The translations under genes and the position numbers were made by a program. From IMG/VR virus record IMGVR_UViG_3300042114_000016, positions 1-38,082 of that record: DNA of 38,082 nt; one strand, 5' to 3'. Shown in pieces: positions 5,726-13,782 of this stretch (its first letter is position 1; each line of letters starts with the position of its first letter). Under the pieces are notes generated by a model, which saw only the letters and a list, made by a program, of their open reading frames with translations, was not told the DNA's origin and ran no database searches. The DNA is from a virus.

Positions 5726-6256
5726 ATGACACGCCTACAGCAATCAATCATATTAGTTAGTATTATTGGGACTATTCTCGATGAGTACCGAGACGATGTA
5801 GAGTTATCCCCTCCGGTGCGTGCGTTAAAATTTACGTGCAGTCGATTTATGCAACTACAATCAGGGACGAAGCTTATACCGTTTATAGGCAGTAAAGTCG
5901 TTGACCCAAACAAGCATAAGCGGTTCGTCACGACGGTAATGATCGGAGATAAAATATGGAAAACAGCACTCGACAGATACGCAAAACAATCGCTTACAAT
6001 CGAAGCGGTTGCACTAATCAAAGCTGTCTATGACTTTGCACCTGAGATTTTAGCAAAACACGCTCATATCTCACAAAAGAAGATCACCGATTATCTTAAC
6101 GAGTCAAAAGATGGAGACGCTCGGTTTAAGACACAGGGAGCAGTAGTAGGCGGGTATCTAGTCGAACTACTTGCAAAAGAGATGGGTATTAAAATCAACG
6201 GGCGGTTAGGTGCTTTAAAGAATAAAGTTCAAAATGAAATTAAAGAGGCGGCATAA
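5726..6256 (+). CDS. Hypothetical early phage protein, 176 aa
   Basis: The N-terminus is hydrophobic (LQQSIILVSIIGTIL), followed by an Arg/Lys-rich segment (VRALKFTCSRF) and a largely helical body. No motif or family recognised. It sits two bases after the DUF3310 gene and overlaps none downstream. Codon use and clean boundaries support it as real. Confidence 0.7.
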   Translation: MTRLQQSIILVSIIGTILDEYRDDVELSPPVRALKFTCSRFMQLQSGTKLIPFIGSKVVDPNKHKRFVTTVMIGDKIWKTALDRYAKQSLTIEAVALIKAVYDFAPEILAKHAHISQKKITDYLNESKDGDARFKTQGAVVGGYLVELLAKEMGIKINGRLGALKNKVQNEIKEAA

Positions 6257-6257
6257 A

Positions 6258-6443
6258 ATGAGCCCATACGAAAACTATTGCTCACAAATGAAAGAGCGCG
6301 GGTTAAAGCCAACGATGTCAGAGGCTCAATTATTAGAGGCGTGGGGAATTAAAACAGAAGAGGAGCATGTTCCATTACTTGTACGTCCAAAAAAAGACGC
6401 GCGACTAATACATCCAACCTTTAAGGAACACAAAAAAAGATGA
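6258..6443 (+). CDS. Hypothetical 61-aa early protein
   Basis: It starts at ATG 6258 (AGAGGCGG upstream), two bases after the preceding stop, and ends in an ATGA overlap with the next gene. The product is hydrophilic and basic at the C-terminus (HPTFKEHKKR). An earlier ATG at 6234 in the same frame would overlap the upstream gene and lacks a site. No family recognised. Confidence 0.65.
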   Translation: MSPYENYCSQMKERGLKPTMSEAQLLEAWGIKTEEEHVPLLVRPKKDARLIHPTFKEHKKR

Positions 6444-6631
6444 TTGACATTAACGTTGACTCTATTCTCGCATTCTCAATTTTAATCGAGGAGGAGATGA
6501 AGGAATTTGATTACCATAGCGAGAGTATAAAATCGCGAATTCAAGAACTCTGTGAGTTGTCTTTTAAAGTGGGATTTAAAGCAGGGCAGCTCCCTGAAAA
6601 TAACATCAAATTTAGAGATATTTCAAAATGA
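6440..6631 (+). CDS. Hypothetical 63-aa protein, last of the early operon
   Basis: It is coupled to the upstream gene by ATGA and is mostly helical (SILAFSILIEEEMKEFDY, then a Ser/Lys-rich helix). It ends two bases before a strong hairpin shared with the convergent fibre gene. No function recognised. Confidence 0.65.
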   Translation: MIDINVDSILAFSILIEEEMKEFDYHSESIKSRIQELCELSFKVGFKAGQLPENNIKFRDISK

Positions 6632-6632
6632 A

Positions 6633-6665
6633 CCTTACGGGGCGTCACACCCCAACCCCGTAAGG
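6633..6665. terminator. Bidirectional hairpin between convergent operons
   Basis: CCTTACGGGG and CCCCGTAAGG form a 10-bp stem with a 13-base loop between the rightward early operon and the end of the leftward fibre gene, whose stop (6645) lies in the loop. Short T-runs follow in both directions (CATTTTACC to the right, TTCATTTTG to the left). Confidence 0.65.
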
Positions 6666-8009
6666 CATTTTACCTTTTACAATCATTACAGAGTCAATAT
6701 GAATAAATTGCCCTTCAAGCGCCGTGGTCGATGCGTCTAGGTTTATCTGAGATCTAAGATATACATCGGTTGTCTTCAAATACACAGACAAAAATCGCCA
6801 GTGCCATTCACCGTTCAATGTTGGATGCGACGGGGACGTTGGGGTGTCCGTATTGCTAATAAATGCTACTCTCCCTGCATTCGTGGTGTTGCCAACGACG
6901 GTATCAACCTTCATTCTCACTGCCATTGTGTACCAACCGCCCTCCAACTTATCACTATCCGTAGTGAGCACTTCTAATTTAAGATTACACGCCGCGCCTC
7001 CTAGTGCTGTGACTTTACACGAAAACTTCTTGGCAGTGTCGATATAGACCGTTGTGTCTTTTAAACACGTGCCCCCGGTAACCGTCCAACCATCCGGGGG
7101 GAGGTTGACGTCCGTCCACGTTAAAAAATTACCGTTCGGGATAATATTTTTTGATGCTAAATTTAACAGTGAGTCAAAACCAACGCTATTCCCGGGCATA
7201 AACTTTTTGTTTAATTGCTCTGTAACCGAGTTGAGCATTAATTGTGTCCCGGTGTTTCCCAAGCCTTGCGACGGATGGATGTTGTCGGCATAAAGGTTGG
7301 CAGCCTTACCTAGTGCAACAAACTTATCCCATGCATTAGCCACCGCAAAACCGCGAGAATGTGCCCAGTCCGTCGCCCATCTAATTCGCGGTTCATTCAA
7401 ATAGTCATCCCGCCAAGGGTTTTGACGAATCTGCATAAATGAGGCATAAGGGTGATGTTGCAAAACCGTTTCGCTAAACATAGCGTGGTATAACACGTTG
7501 TTGATAGGTCTAGGATCATTCCACGCATTGTGACCGTGATTGCTTATTATCAGATTGATTTGGTCTGATACGTCAGGGTAGGTTGTTTTGTTACAAATGT
7601 TTTTTATACCGTTTGTAATTTTATTCAACCCCAAAATGTACTGAGGTGCGGAGCCTGCTACTGCAAAATTCCAGAGATCCATAAAGAATGCGGTTGTTCC
7701 CGTATTCATACTCACCGGAGCCAGGTACGCGTTCGTTCCCTCATCCCATATTCGATACCTAATTGTGAATTTGGGGTACTTTGTAGTCAACCATTGTGCG
7801 AAGAAATAAACCCACTCATCGTTTCCGTTCCCGGTTGAGTCACTGTTTACGAGAATAGCCATCGAGCTAGTCGCTTGCTCCGCATGAAAGAGGAAATTGC
7901 CCAATGCAGGATGTGCGAACACCCCGTTATCAATCTCGGCAGCCGTCGCTTGCAGCCCTGTTATTTTATCTAAATCGGCACCGCTTGCCGTTCCGTTATA
8001 ATTTGGCAT
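6645..8009 (-). CDS. Tail fibre/spike with SGNH esterase-like domain
   Basis: 454 aa. A short N-terminal linker (1-45) is followed by an SGNH/GDSL-type hydrolase domain: NSDSTG with Ser58 as likely nucleophile, IISNHGHN as a block-III-like loop, and DNIHPSQG as the Asp-x-x-His block V. The C-terminal 170 residues (from NIIPNGNFLTWTDVNLPPDG) look like a carbohydrate-binding beta-sandwich of the CBM4/9 type. This suggests a receptor-binding protein that de-acylates surface polysaccharide. It lies at the end of the late leftward operon beside the lysis genes; its stop is in the bidirectional hairpin. Confidence 0.75.
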   Translation of the reverse strand: MPNYNGTASGADLDKITGLQATAAEIDNGVFAHPALGNFLFHAEQATSSMAILVNSDSTGNGNDEWVYFFAQWLTTKYPKFTIRYRIWDEGTNAYLAPVSMNTGTTAFFMDLWNFAVAGSAPQYILGLNKITNGIKNICNKTTYPDVSDQINLIISNHGHNAWNDPRPINNVLYHAMFSETVLQHHPYASFMQIRQNPWRDDYLNEPRIRWATDWAHSRGFAVANAWDKFVALGKAANLYADNIHPSQGLGNTGTQLMLNSVTEQLNKKFMPGNSVGFDSLLNLASKNIIPNGNFLTWTDVNLPPDGWTVTGGTCLKDTTVYIDTAKKFSCKVTALGGAACNLKLEVLTTDSDKLEGGWYTMAVRMKVDTVVGNTTNAGRVAFISNTDTPTSPSHPTLNGEWHWRFLSVYLKTTDVYLRSQINLDASTTALEGQFIHIDSVMIVKGKMPYGVGV

Positions 8010-8010
8010 T

Positions 8011-8184
8011 TCATTCTCCTAAAATGTAGTATTCATTATTTTCTGTGAGGTAGTACGAACCGTCGGACAGTATATAAGCCCCATCCGGGGAATATTCTCC
8101 TCCGAAAACACCGCCGCCATCTCCAACGGCATAGAGGTTAATGCCCTCCCCGTTTCCAACGGTTGATGTGGTTATTCCGTCCAT
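8011..8184 (-). CDS. Small Gly/Tyr-rich protein, 57 aa
   Basis: ATG 8184 to TGA 8011, directly before the esterase fibre gene. The product is rich in Gly, Tyr and Asp (GVFGGEYSPDGAYILSDGSYY), with a beta-rich repeated look. It sits between two fibre-associated genes, so a small virion or fibre accessory role is likely. No family recognised. Confidence 0.6.
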   Translation of the reverse strand: MDGITTSTVGNGEGINLYAVGDGGGVFGGEYSPDGAYILSDGSYYLTENNEYYILGE

Positions 8185-8186
8185 CT

Positions 8187-8474
8187 CTATGACCCTTTGT
8201 GTACGTTAATGCTCAAAGGGACATCACTTTGATTATAAATCCACATTTTTCCCATTGCATCTGGGGCATTAAACCCATCGTTAAGCGTTATTTTATGGGC
8301 GCTCCATTCAGTCGGTTCGGTAGCCCCAAAGCCATAATAGTAGCTCGCTCCGAAGCCACAATAGTAGCTTTCACCCGCGATAGCCGACACAAATCGGTGA
8401 ACGCCAGTAGCTGGAATTTCTTGAACCCCATCTGATGGAATGGTGTAGGTTGGTATCATCGTTGGGCGTGCCAT
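8187..8474 (-). CDS. Small fibre-region protein, 95 aa
   Basis: 95 aa, predicted beta-rich, with an internal 8-residue tandem duplication (SYYCGFGA then SYYYGFGA) coming from a 24-bp DNA repeat at about 8325-8372. AAGGAAA lies before the start. It is placed between the spanin genes and the fibre genes, suggesting a virion decoration or fibre accessory role. Not recognised. It ends in TAG, one of the plain uses of TAG as stop in this genome. Confidence 0.6.
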   Translation of the reverse strand: MARPTMIPTYTIPSDGVQEIPATGVHRFVSAIAGESYYCGFGASYYYGFGATEPTEWSAHKITLNDGFNAPDAMGKMWIYNQSDVPLSINVHKGS

Positions 8475-8516
8475 TTTTTTTCCTTGTCTTTGATTTGGTG
8501 TTATTTTACAACTGTT

Positions 8517-8759
8517 CTACTTACAACTTCTAAAACGACCCATTAAAACGTCATAGTCGCTCTCTAGCATGATCCATCGCTCAGACACGCATTGACCGAA
8601 CTTAGTGGCGTTTGTTTCGCCGGAGCACGGTTTATGGAACGTCCGCTGCGGTTCTTCCGCTTTACACGGTAGATAGATTGTTTTAGGGGCGCATCCGCTA
8701 AATACCACTATTGCGAATAATGCCCATACCGTTTTCACAATCGGATTTATTTGTGTCAT
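8517..8759 (-). CDS. Outer-membrane spanin (Rz1-like lipoprotein)
   Basis: 80 aa with a signal peptide and a lipobox-like FSGC at Cys23. The mature part is short and contains several Cys and Pro. Its first 62 bp overlap the end of the inner-membrane spanin gene in another frame, the classic nested Rz/Rz1 arrangement. It would be lipid-anchored in the outer membrane and pair with the inner spanin to fuse membranes at lysis. A Gram-negative host is implied. Confidence 0.75.
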   Translation of the reverse strand: MTQINPIVKTVWALFAIVVFSGCAPKTIYLPCKAEEPQRTFHKPCSGETNATKFGQCVSERWIMLESDYDVLMGRFRSCK

Positions 8760-9003
8760 AAACGTACTCCTTTACGATTTTAAGTTTTTCATTTGTAACA
8801 ACGTGTATCTTTTCTTCAATCCGTTTGGACTCAATGACGCGCACTTCTTGATTTTGTGACAGTCCTGACGTCACACCTATATTCACGTTAAGCTTGTTTA
8901 TTTCTTCTTGCCTTGAATAGTTCATAAACCACAGAATGCCGTTGGACGTAAGCGACAAAACGAGCAGTATCGCTAAAATCTGTAAGAGGGGGGTTTTGAG
9001 CAT
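8698..9003 (-). CDS. Inner-membrane spanin (Rz-like)
   Basis: 101 aa with one N-terminal membrane helix (LLQILAILLVLSLTSNGIL), then a charged, probably coiled periplasmic part. Its 3' end overlaps the Rz1-like gene. It starts at a TAATG joint with the upstream 27-aa membrane peptide. Its position downstream of endolysin and holin genes completes the lysis cassette. Confidence 0.75.
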   Translation of the reverse strand: MLKTPLLQILAILLVLSLTSNGILWFMNYSRQEEINKLNVNIGVTSGLSQNQEVRVIESKRIEEKIHVVTNEKLKIVKEYVYDTNKSDCENGMGIIRNSGI

Positions 9004-9086
9004 TATTCTGATCTCCCCAAAGTAAGAAATACAAACAACATTGCGACGACCATAACAGTCATTGCTTCAAATGTGTTGAGTGACAT
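9003..9086 (-). CDS. 27-aa single-span membrane peptide in the lysis cassette
   Basis: It lies between the endolysin gene and the spanin gene with one-base TAATG joints on both sides. The product (MSLNTFEAMTVMVVAMLFVF plus seven residues) is nearly all membrane helix with a short charged tail. The chained joints support translation. It could be a minor holin, a pinholin-like peptide or an antiholin; the main holin candidate is 9537-9869. Confidence 0.55.
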   Translation of the reverse strand: MSLNTFEAMTVMVVAMLFVFLTLGRSE

Positions 9087-9544
9087 TACGCAACCTTTAC
9101 GAAAGTTTTGTTTCCATCGTTTGACGTAAAGAAACCACGATGATCACCAACGTTCATTGAAACCTCAACATGAAGCCATGAGCCTTCATATAATACTTTC
9201 CTTAAGTCAGGTAACAAACCGCCTCTATGTGCGTTCATAAGCGCGCCAAATGCTTCTTTTATTGACATATTTTGCGGGGTGATGTCTACCGCCTCAAAGA
9301 TGGTGTGTTTTGAGGCGGTAGACTTTGAACCAACTGCTTTATTCAACCGCGCATTACGAAACCCGCTATTTACTTTTAAGGGCGTATCACCCAAAATATG
9401 ACGGATTGATTCAAGCAACTTTGACAAGCGCTTACCTGCCAACAAATATTGCTTTGCATCGAGTCGATTTTGTGCAACCATTTCAGGATGGCTTGTGCTG
9501 TCCGTGAGTTCTTTAAATGTGAAATATTCGCTGAAATTATCCAT
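9086..9544 (-). CDS. Endolysin, M15-family peptidase
   Basis: 152 aa. It has the Peptidase_M15 zinc site: SKHTIFEAVDI supplies His80 and Asp87, and WLHVEV supplies His125. The N-terminal part (YFTFKELTDSTSHPE, then SGFRN) is typical of phage D-Ala-D-Ala / L-Ala-D-Glu carboxypeptidase endolysins. No signal peptide, so it needs the holin for release. It is coupled to the holin gene by an 8-bp overlap. Confidence 0.85.
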   Translation of the reverse strand: MDNFSEYFTFKELTDSTSHPEMVAQNRLDAKQYLLAGKRLSKLLESIRHILGDTPLKVNSGFRNARLNKAVGSKSTASKHTIFEAVDITPQNMSIKEAFGALMNAHRGGLLPDLRKVLYEGSWLHVEVSMNVGDHRGFFTSNDGNKTFVKVA

Positions 9545-9869
9545 TTTTCATTTCCTCCGTGAGTCCTAATTTCTTGGCAATAACACGCTCCACAAGCAAT
9601 AAGCCTCGTGTCCCTTGGTGGGACGTTATCCCCACACAAACAGCGGTAAGCCATTCGTCAAAACCGCTGTATTTACAAAGGGCATACGTAACAACTCCGA
9701 TGAAGCCGCTAATAGTCACGTCTCCGATCCACTCGCTGAGGCTAAACCGCTGGATAACCCCTTCTTTTACTTTGCGCACCGTGTGAACCGTGCCACCCCA
9801 TAACGACAATACCAACACCCACATTATTGTTATAATTCCTACGTTTTCGGGGATGTTATTTTGTGGCAT
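9537..9869 (-). CDS. Phage holin (lambda S-like family)
   Basis: 110 aa with three likely membrane segments (around 10-28, 50-68 and 73-90) and a charged C-terminus ending in Lys and Gly. The IGDVTISGFIGVVTYALC and VCVGITSHQGTRGLL segments resemble class I phage holins. It forms inner-membrane holes and sits directly upstream of the endolysin gene. Its start overlaps the end of the tail-fibre gene. Confidence 0.7.
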   Translation of the reverse strand: MPQNNIPENVGIITIMWVLVLSLWGGTVHTVRKVKEGVIQRFSLSEWIGDVTISGFIGVVTYALCKYSGFDEWLTAVCVGITSHQGTRGLLLVERVIAKKLGLTEEMKNG

Positions 9870-11685
9870 TTTGCACCTCTACTTCCAAATGTTTGACCCT
9901 AGCAGATAATTCTTGCACGGCTTTAATCAGAGGTGCTATAAACTCATCGTATCCGATGGTCAATACATCTGTTCCACCATTTATACTGTGGTCTTGATAT
10001 CCGCCGAAATCTACTCCTAATTCATCCATTACGGCTTTAACCTCTTGTGCAATAACTCCCTGATGTTTGCGACGTTTTGCTCTTGAACCATCTTTGGGAA
10101 CAGCAACAAGGGAGGTTTGTGTGTATTCTTCTTTAGTGTATCTTTGGTTTTTTGAAGACTCTTCTAACTCTTGGTTGAACGCTTCATTAATAACCTCTCT
10201 CGTTAATGTTTCTTCAACCCTATCAAAGTAGTCATCTCGCATATCCCACTTGTACTCAACGGGGCGTATTCTATTGATGAATTCCAGCCCTAATGAGGTA
10301 TCCGCAATACTTGTCTTGTCTCTTGCATCGGAACGATTTTGCACCGTCCCGTAGACATACGTGGTAGTTGAGCTATTGCCTAGCTGAACTTGGTTGTTCC
10401 CCGATACTCTCGTATCATATCCTAGTCCTGCGCAGTTGCTATATGTGTCATTATTGGTTCCATCTTGCCGATATTGTAGTGCATTCGCACCGTTAGCTGT
10501 GTTGTAATTGCCTGTGGTGTTACCACGTAGTGCATTCACACCGCTAGCTGTGTTTTGAATGCCTGCGGTGTTAGTGGTCAGTGCATCCACACCGCTAGCT
10601 GTGTTTTGAATGCCTGTTGTGTTAGTTAACAGTGCACTCACACCGTTAGCTGTGTTGTAATTGCCTGTGGTGTTACCACGTAGCGCACCCACACCGTTAG
10701 CTGTGTTGTAATTGCCTGCGGTGTTAGTGGTCAGTGCATCCACACCGCTAGCTGTGTTGAGGGTGCCTGTGGTGTTACCACGTAGCGCACCCACACCGTT
10801 AGCTGTGTTGTAATTGCCTGCGGTGTTAGTGGTCAGTGCATCCACACCGCTAGCTGTGTTTTGAATGCCTGTTGTGTTAGTTAACAGTGCATTCGCACCG
10901 TTAGCTGTGTTGTAATTGCCTGTGGTGTTACCACGTAGTGCATTCACACCGCTAGCTGTGTTGTAATTGCCTGTGGTGTTATCACGTAGTGCATTCACAC
11001 CACTAGCTGTGTTGGAATATATATTTCCACCGCCCCTCCACAGCTCAACTCCATTGGCAATAACTTTACTAGCAACCACTACACCATTGTCGTCAATAGT
11101 CACCATGCTATCTTTAACCGCACCAGTTGCTCCATCAACTCTCGCTATCGAGTTGTTGACCAGCGTTACTCTTTTGATTAATGAGGCTTTGATATTAGCC
11201 CATGTCATTTTCTTCATAACAAACGAAGCGACACTATCTAAAAAACCAAACTCATCCGCATCGTCAGGGGTTGTTTTAGCCGTCGCAGCATGAACCGTTG
11301 ATGCAATATCATCGTGCAATACCCATCCGCTTACATTTGGCGCGTCCGTATTTGCTGGAACGGTGTTAAGATAGTTTTTGTCATCCGTAAATCGAACCAC
11401 AGCGTTAATAGCGTATGCGTAAGCTGTACCGCCGTTTGTTGTCGCGTCGATATAATCAGGGAAGCCATGGGTTTGGTACTGTTGCAATGCGCCCGTAACG
11501 TCGCTTAAAACATAGTTTAGCTTTTGTCGTTCAATGGCGCGTGCGAGCGGGTCGGTGCCTAATACGCGCTCATAATTGAGATTGTACCCTTCGGTATAGC
11601 TGACTGCCCCAGATACGTCTAACTCGTCGGGTACGGCTGTTTTATCACCGCTTGCAGCCCATAAAGTTTTAAACCATTTTGCCAT
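9856..11685 (-). CDS. Tail fibre with 17-residue repeats and S74 chaperone domain
   Basis: 609 aa. Residues 1-125 form the baseplate-attachment region, 126-220 a linker. Residues 225-394 are ten perfect-length 17-residue repeats of the NTASGVNALRGNTTGNY type, as in YadA/Hia-like head repeats that form trimeric beta-prisms. Residues 452-609 are an intramolecular chaperone / peptidase S74 domain, beginning SDARDKTSIADTSLG with the Ser452/Lys457 pair. S74 domains trimerise fibres and cut themselves off. The C-terminal part contains an inserted charged segment (about 485-530). Likely the host-recognition fibre. Confidence 0.8.
   Translation of the reverse strand: MAKWFKTLWAASGDKTAVPDELDVSGAVSYTEGYNLNYERVLGTDPLARAIERQKLNYVLSDVTGALQQYQTHGFPDYIDATTNGGTAYAYAINAVVRFTDDKNYLNTVPANTDAPNVSGWVLHDDIASTVHAATAKTTPDDADEFGFLDSVASFVMKKMTWANIKASLIKRVTLVNNSIARVDGATGAVKDSMVTIDDNGVVVASKVIANGVELWRGGGNIYSNTASGVNALRDNTTGNYNTASGVNALRGNTTGNYNTANGANALLTNTTGIQNTASGVDALTTNTAGNYNTANGVGALRGNTTGTLNTASGVDALTTNTAGNYNTANGVGALRGNTTGNYNTANGVSALLTNTTGIQNTASGVDALTTNTAGIQNTASGVNALRGNTTGNYNTANGANALQYRQDGTNNDTYSNCAGLGYDTRVSGNNQVQLGNSSTTTYVYGTVQNRSDARDKTSIADTSLGLEFINRIRPVEYKWDMRDDYFDRVEETLTREVINEAFNQELEESSKNQRYTKEEYTQTSLVAVPKDGSRAKRRKHQGVIAQEVKAVMDELGVDFGGYQDHSINGGTDVLTIGYDEFIAPLIKAVQELSARVKHLEVEVQNATK
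10504..11013 (-). repeat. Ten 51-bp repeats in the tail fibre gene
   Basis: Ten in-frame 51-bp units plus a partial eleventh. Asn1, Thr2, Ala3, Gly5, Ala8, Leu9, Asn12, Thr13 and Gly15 are nearly constant; residues 4, 6, 7, 10, 11, 14, 16 and 17 vary. Paired units recur in order (LRGNTTG type followed by LTTNTAG type), a higher-order 102-bp pattern that indicates past block duplication. Confidence 0.9.
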
Positions 11686-11697
11686 ACTATTTCCTTT

Positions 11698-12264
11698 TTA
11701 AGTGAAGTTCCAAATAATCTTAACGCCCGCTGGACGAGAGATAACGTCGTAATTATCTATAATAAACTGAGTTTTATAATCAGGCGTTACCGCTGTAATT
11801 GTGACGGTCATATTTAGGTTGTCAATAATGCTCGTAATCGGCAAAATCTGAATAACAGCTCGATACATTTCGTCAACTGTTGCGTTTGATGTTATTTGTC
11901 GATATCGTAATTGAAGTATAGTGCGTTTTTGCTCAGTGGTCAAAATGATACCGCTAGATGGGTAGAACCCCCCATGTGAGAAGTTGGTACCGTTTGAATT
12001 TAAAAAGTTAAACCATACCGGGGGAACGTCCGATTGAATTGAAAAATGAACCCCTAAAATTACCGCCCAAACATGGCAGCCAAAATCGTTGACCGTTCGT
12101 AAGTCGAAAATATCGGTAATAAACCCGTCCCAAAAGTTCTTAACATTTTGATCTAACCATGATTGCTGTTGAGTTAAAATAGTCTGTAATTTTTCCGCGT
12201 CGTTATATTGCCACAAAAGTGATTTTGTAATATCAACAGTGAAATCAAACTGCTCTATTGTCAT
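11698..12264 (-). CDS. DUF2612-type baseplate protein
   Basis: 188 aa. Features such as SLLWQYNDAEKLQTIL, a GCHVWAVILGV segment and a final strand pattern match DUF2612 proteins, which take the position of tail protein I in many contractile phages. It overlaps the baseplate J gene by 4 bp (ATGA). It probably joins the baseplate wedge to the fibre encoded just downstream. Confidence 0.7.
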   Translation of the reverse strand: MTIEQFDFTVDITKSLLWQYNDAEKLQTILTQQQSWLDQNVKNFWDGFITDIFDLRTVNDFGCHVWAVILGVHFSIQSDVPPVWFNFLNSNGTNFSHGGFYPSSGIILTTEQKRTILQLRYRQITSNATVDEMYRAVIQILPITSIIDNLNMTVTITAVTPDYKTQFIIDNYDVISRPAGVKIIWNFT

Positions 12265-13460
12265 ACGATTACGACCTGAATTCCACCTAATGAAGTAGAA
12301 GCGATTTGATTGATTGCGATAGCGATTTCGGTTGATTGATACACGCCCGTAGAGGCAGGGGCAATTTCAACCGATATAACATAAACACCCTGAACTCCCA
12401 TAACTGCGCCTGCAATATCAAAAGGAGATACGGACACACCTACAGCGAAACCGTCCTCACCTTCGAATATTCCGTTGGCATAATCTAAAATACGGTTTTT
12501 AATCGTATCAGATACCGTACCGCTTGCACCGTTTAAGCGCACGGTCACTTTAATCAATACACCGATAATGGTAGGGCGTGAAAATTTAACATTAACCACT
12601 TGACCGCTTGCAGCCGTTGTGGCTACGGTTGTAGTCCCGTTGAAGTTTGTACCAGCTGATCGATGGTCTAAAATAGAGCGTGCAATATCCACGTCTAACC
12701 CACCGTTGACACAAACATAAATAGAGTGAGCCACCATCGAGATAGCATCAATCGTTTGGGTAGTGGATTCGATGTTCTCTCTAAACTGCAATGACTGCAC
12801 ACCGCTTACCGCGTATAGTCCTGAGATAACTGCCTCCGTTGTTTGTACGCCTTGCAGTGCTAATGTTCGTCTGCGTAATCTACCGAGGGATAAATCAGAC
12901 TGTGACTCTACTCCAAGAGTGGCAGCCGCTGCATTGGTAATTGAAGTCCACCCGAGAATACCGTCAACGATTACCGTTAATGTTCCGATAGGCGCGGGAA
13001 TAGCCCCGAGAGATACCGACTGAAACACCATATCAATAGTACCGCTTAATGGTATCGTGGTTGTTGTTACCGCTTGAAATAAATCGCCTGCGGTAGTTTC
13101 AGCTACCGCCCCTGAGTTAATAATAGTCCCCGATGTTCCCGTCACGGTTGTCGTTACAGTTGATTGGGTAGCGGTAACTCGTGATAATCCGCTTAATGCA
13201 CATATAGCGTCAAGAAATACGCCACCCGATAAATTTGGGTTAAATTGATTTGCTACATCAGCACTTAATCGGGCGATACCGTCACGCTCCAACGTTGTAG
13301 CAGTAATCATAATGCCTTGTGGAGTCGATGGCGTGAGGTCTAAATCAGCCCCGAAGTTTTGGAGATATTCAGCTTGAACTTCTGCTAGTGTTGTTGAGGT
13401 ATCGGGTATGATTATTCCCGATGTTGTTACATATTCATACGCCAAGGGATACCTCTCCAT
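12261..13460 (-). CDS. Baseplate wedge protein J-like
   Basis: 399 aa with the baseplate J (gp47 / T4 gp6-type) layout: N-terminal LQNFGADLDLTPSTPQG, a central beta domain rich in Thr and Gly, SLGRLRRRTLALQG in the middle, and a C-terminal VSPFDIAGAVMGVQGV. The start at 13460 overlaps the upstream gene by 26 bp. A TTG in the same frame five codons later, preceded by GGAGAGG, is an alternative start. It forms the wedge ring that triggers sheath contraction. Confidence 0.85.
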   Translation of the reverse strand: MERYPLAYEYVTTSGIIIPDTSTTLAEVQAEYLQNFGADLDLTPSTPQGIMITATTLERDGIARLSADVANQFNPNLSGGVFLDAICALSGLSRVTATQSTVTTTVTGTSGTIINSGAVAETTAGDLFQAVTTTTIPLSGTIDMVFQSVSLGAIPAPIGTLTVIVDGILGWTSITNAAAATLGVESQSDLSLGRLRRRTLALQGVQTTEAVISGLYAVSGVQSLQFRENIESTTQTIDAISMVAHSIYVCVNGGLDVDIARSILDHRSAGTNFNGTTTVATTAASGQVVNVKFSRPTIIGVLIKVTVRLNGASGTVSDTIKNRILDYANGIFEGEDGFAVGVSVSPFDIAGAVMGVQGVYVISVEIAPASTGVYQSTEIAIAINQIASTSLGGIQVVIV

Positions 13461-13782
13461 AAATCGTTTTAATAATAGCAGTATAATTTAAAACGCCATT
13501 AGATACAAATGAGGATAGCTCTACAACATCAAGAACCCCATCGACACCTATTAACGCCTCGCGTATTGCATTTTCAGCTTGTGCGATATTTGGATTACCG
13601 ACCCATAATACTTGAAAGTTTGGGATACCTTCATCGCCCTGAAGCACTAATTCGCCCATCATCGTCTTAACTACATTTTCGCATATTTTAGCGATTGCCG
13701 ATAAGTCCGAAGCTATCGACAATAAACCGCTTGGGGCGATATATAAATCATTATTTAATCCGTCGGTATTAAATGTTCTCAT
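13435..13782 (-). CDS. gp25/GpW-like baseplate protein
   Basis: 115 aa. NDLYIAPSGLLSIASD, an ENVVKTMMGELVLQGDEGIP segment and a later NPNIAQAENAIREAL segment match the gp25-like (sheath-initiator) family in phages with this baseplate order. It overlaps the spike gene by ATGA and lies before the J-like gene, as usual. It links the baseplate wedge to the first sheath ring. Confidence 0.7.
   Translation of the reverse strand: MRTFNTDGLNNDLYIAPSGLLSIASDLSAIAKICENVVKTMMGELVLQGDEGIPNFQVLWVGNPNIAQAENAIREALIGVDGVLDVVELSSFVSNGVLNYTAIIKTIYGEVSLGV

Noticed and set aside
13435-13460. 26-bp overlap of the J-like gene with the gp25-like gene as a sign of error
   Set aside because: A TTG five codons in has a better ribosome site, so the overlap may simply reflect start choice.
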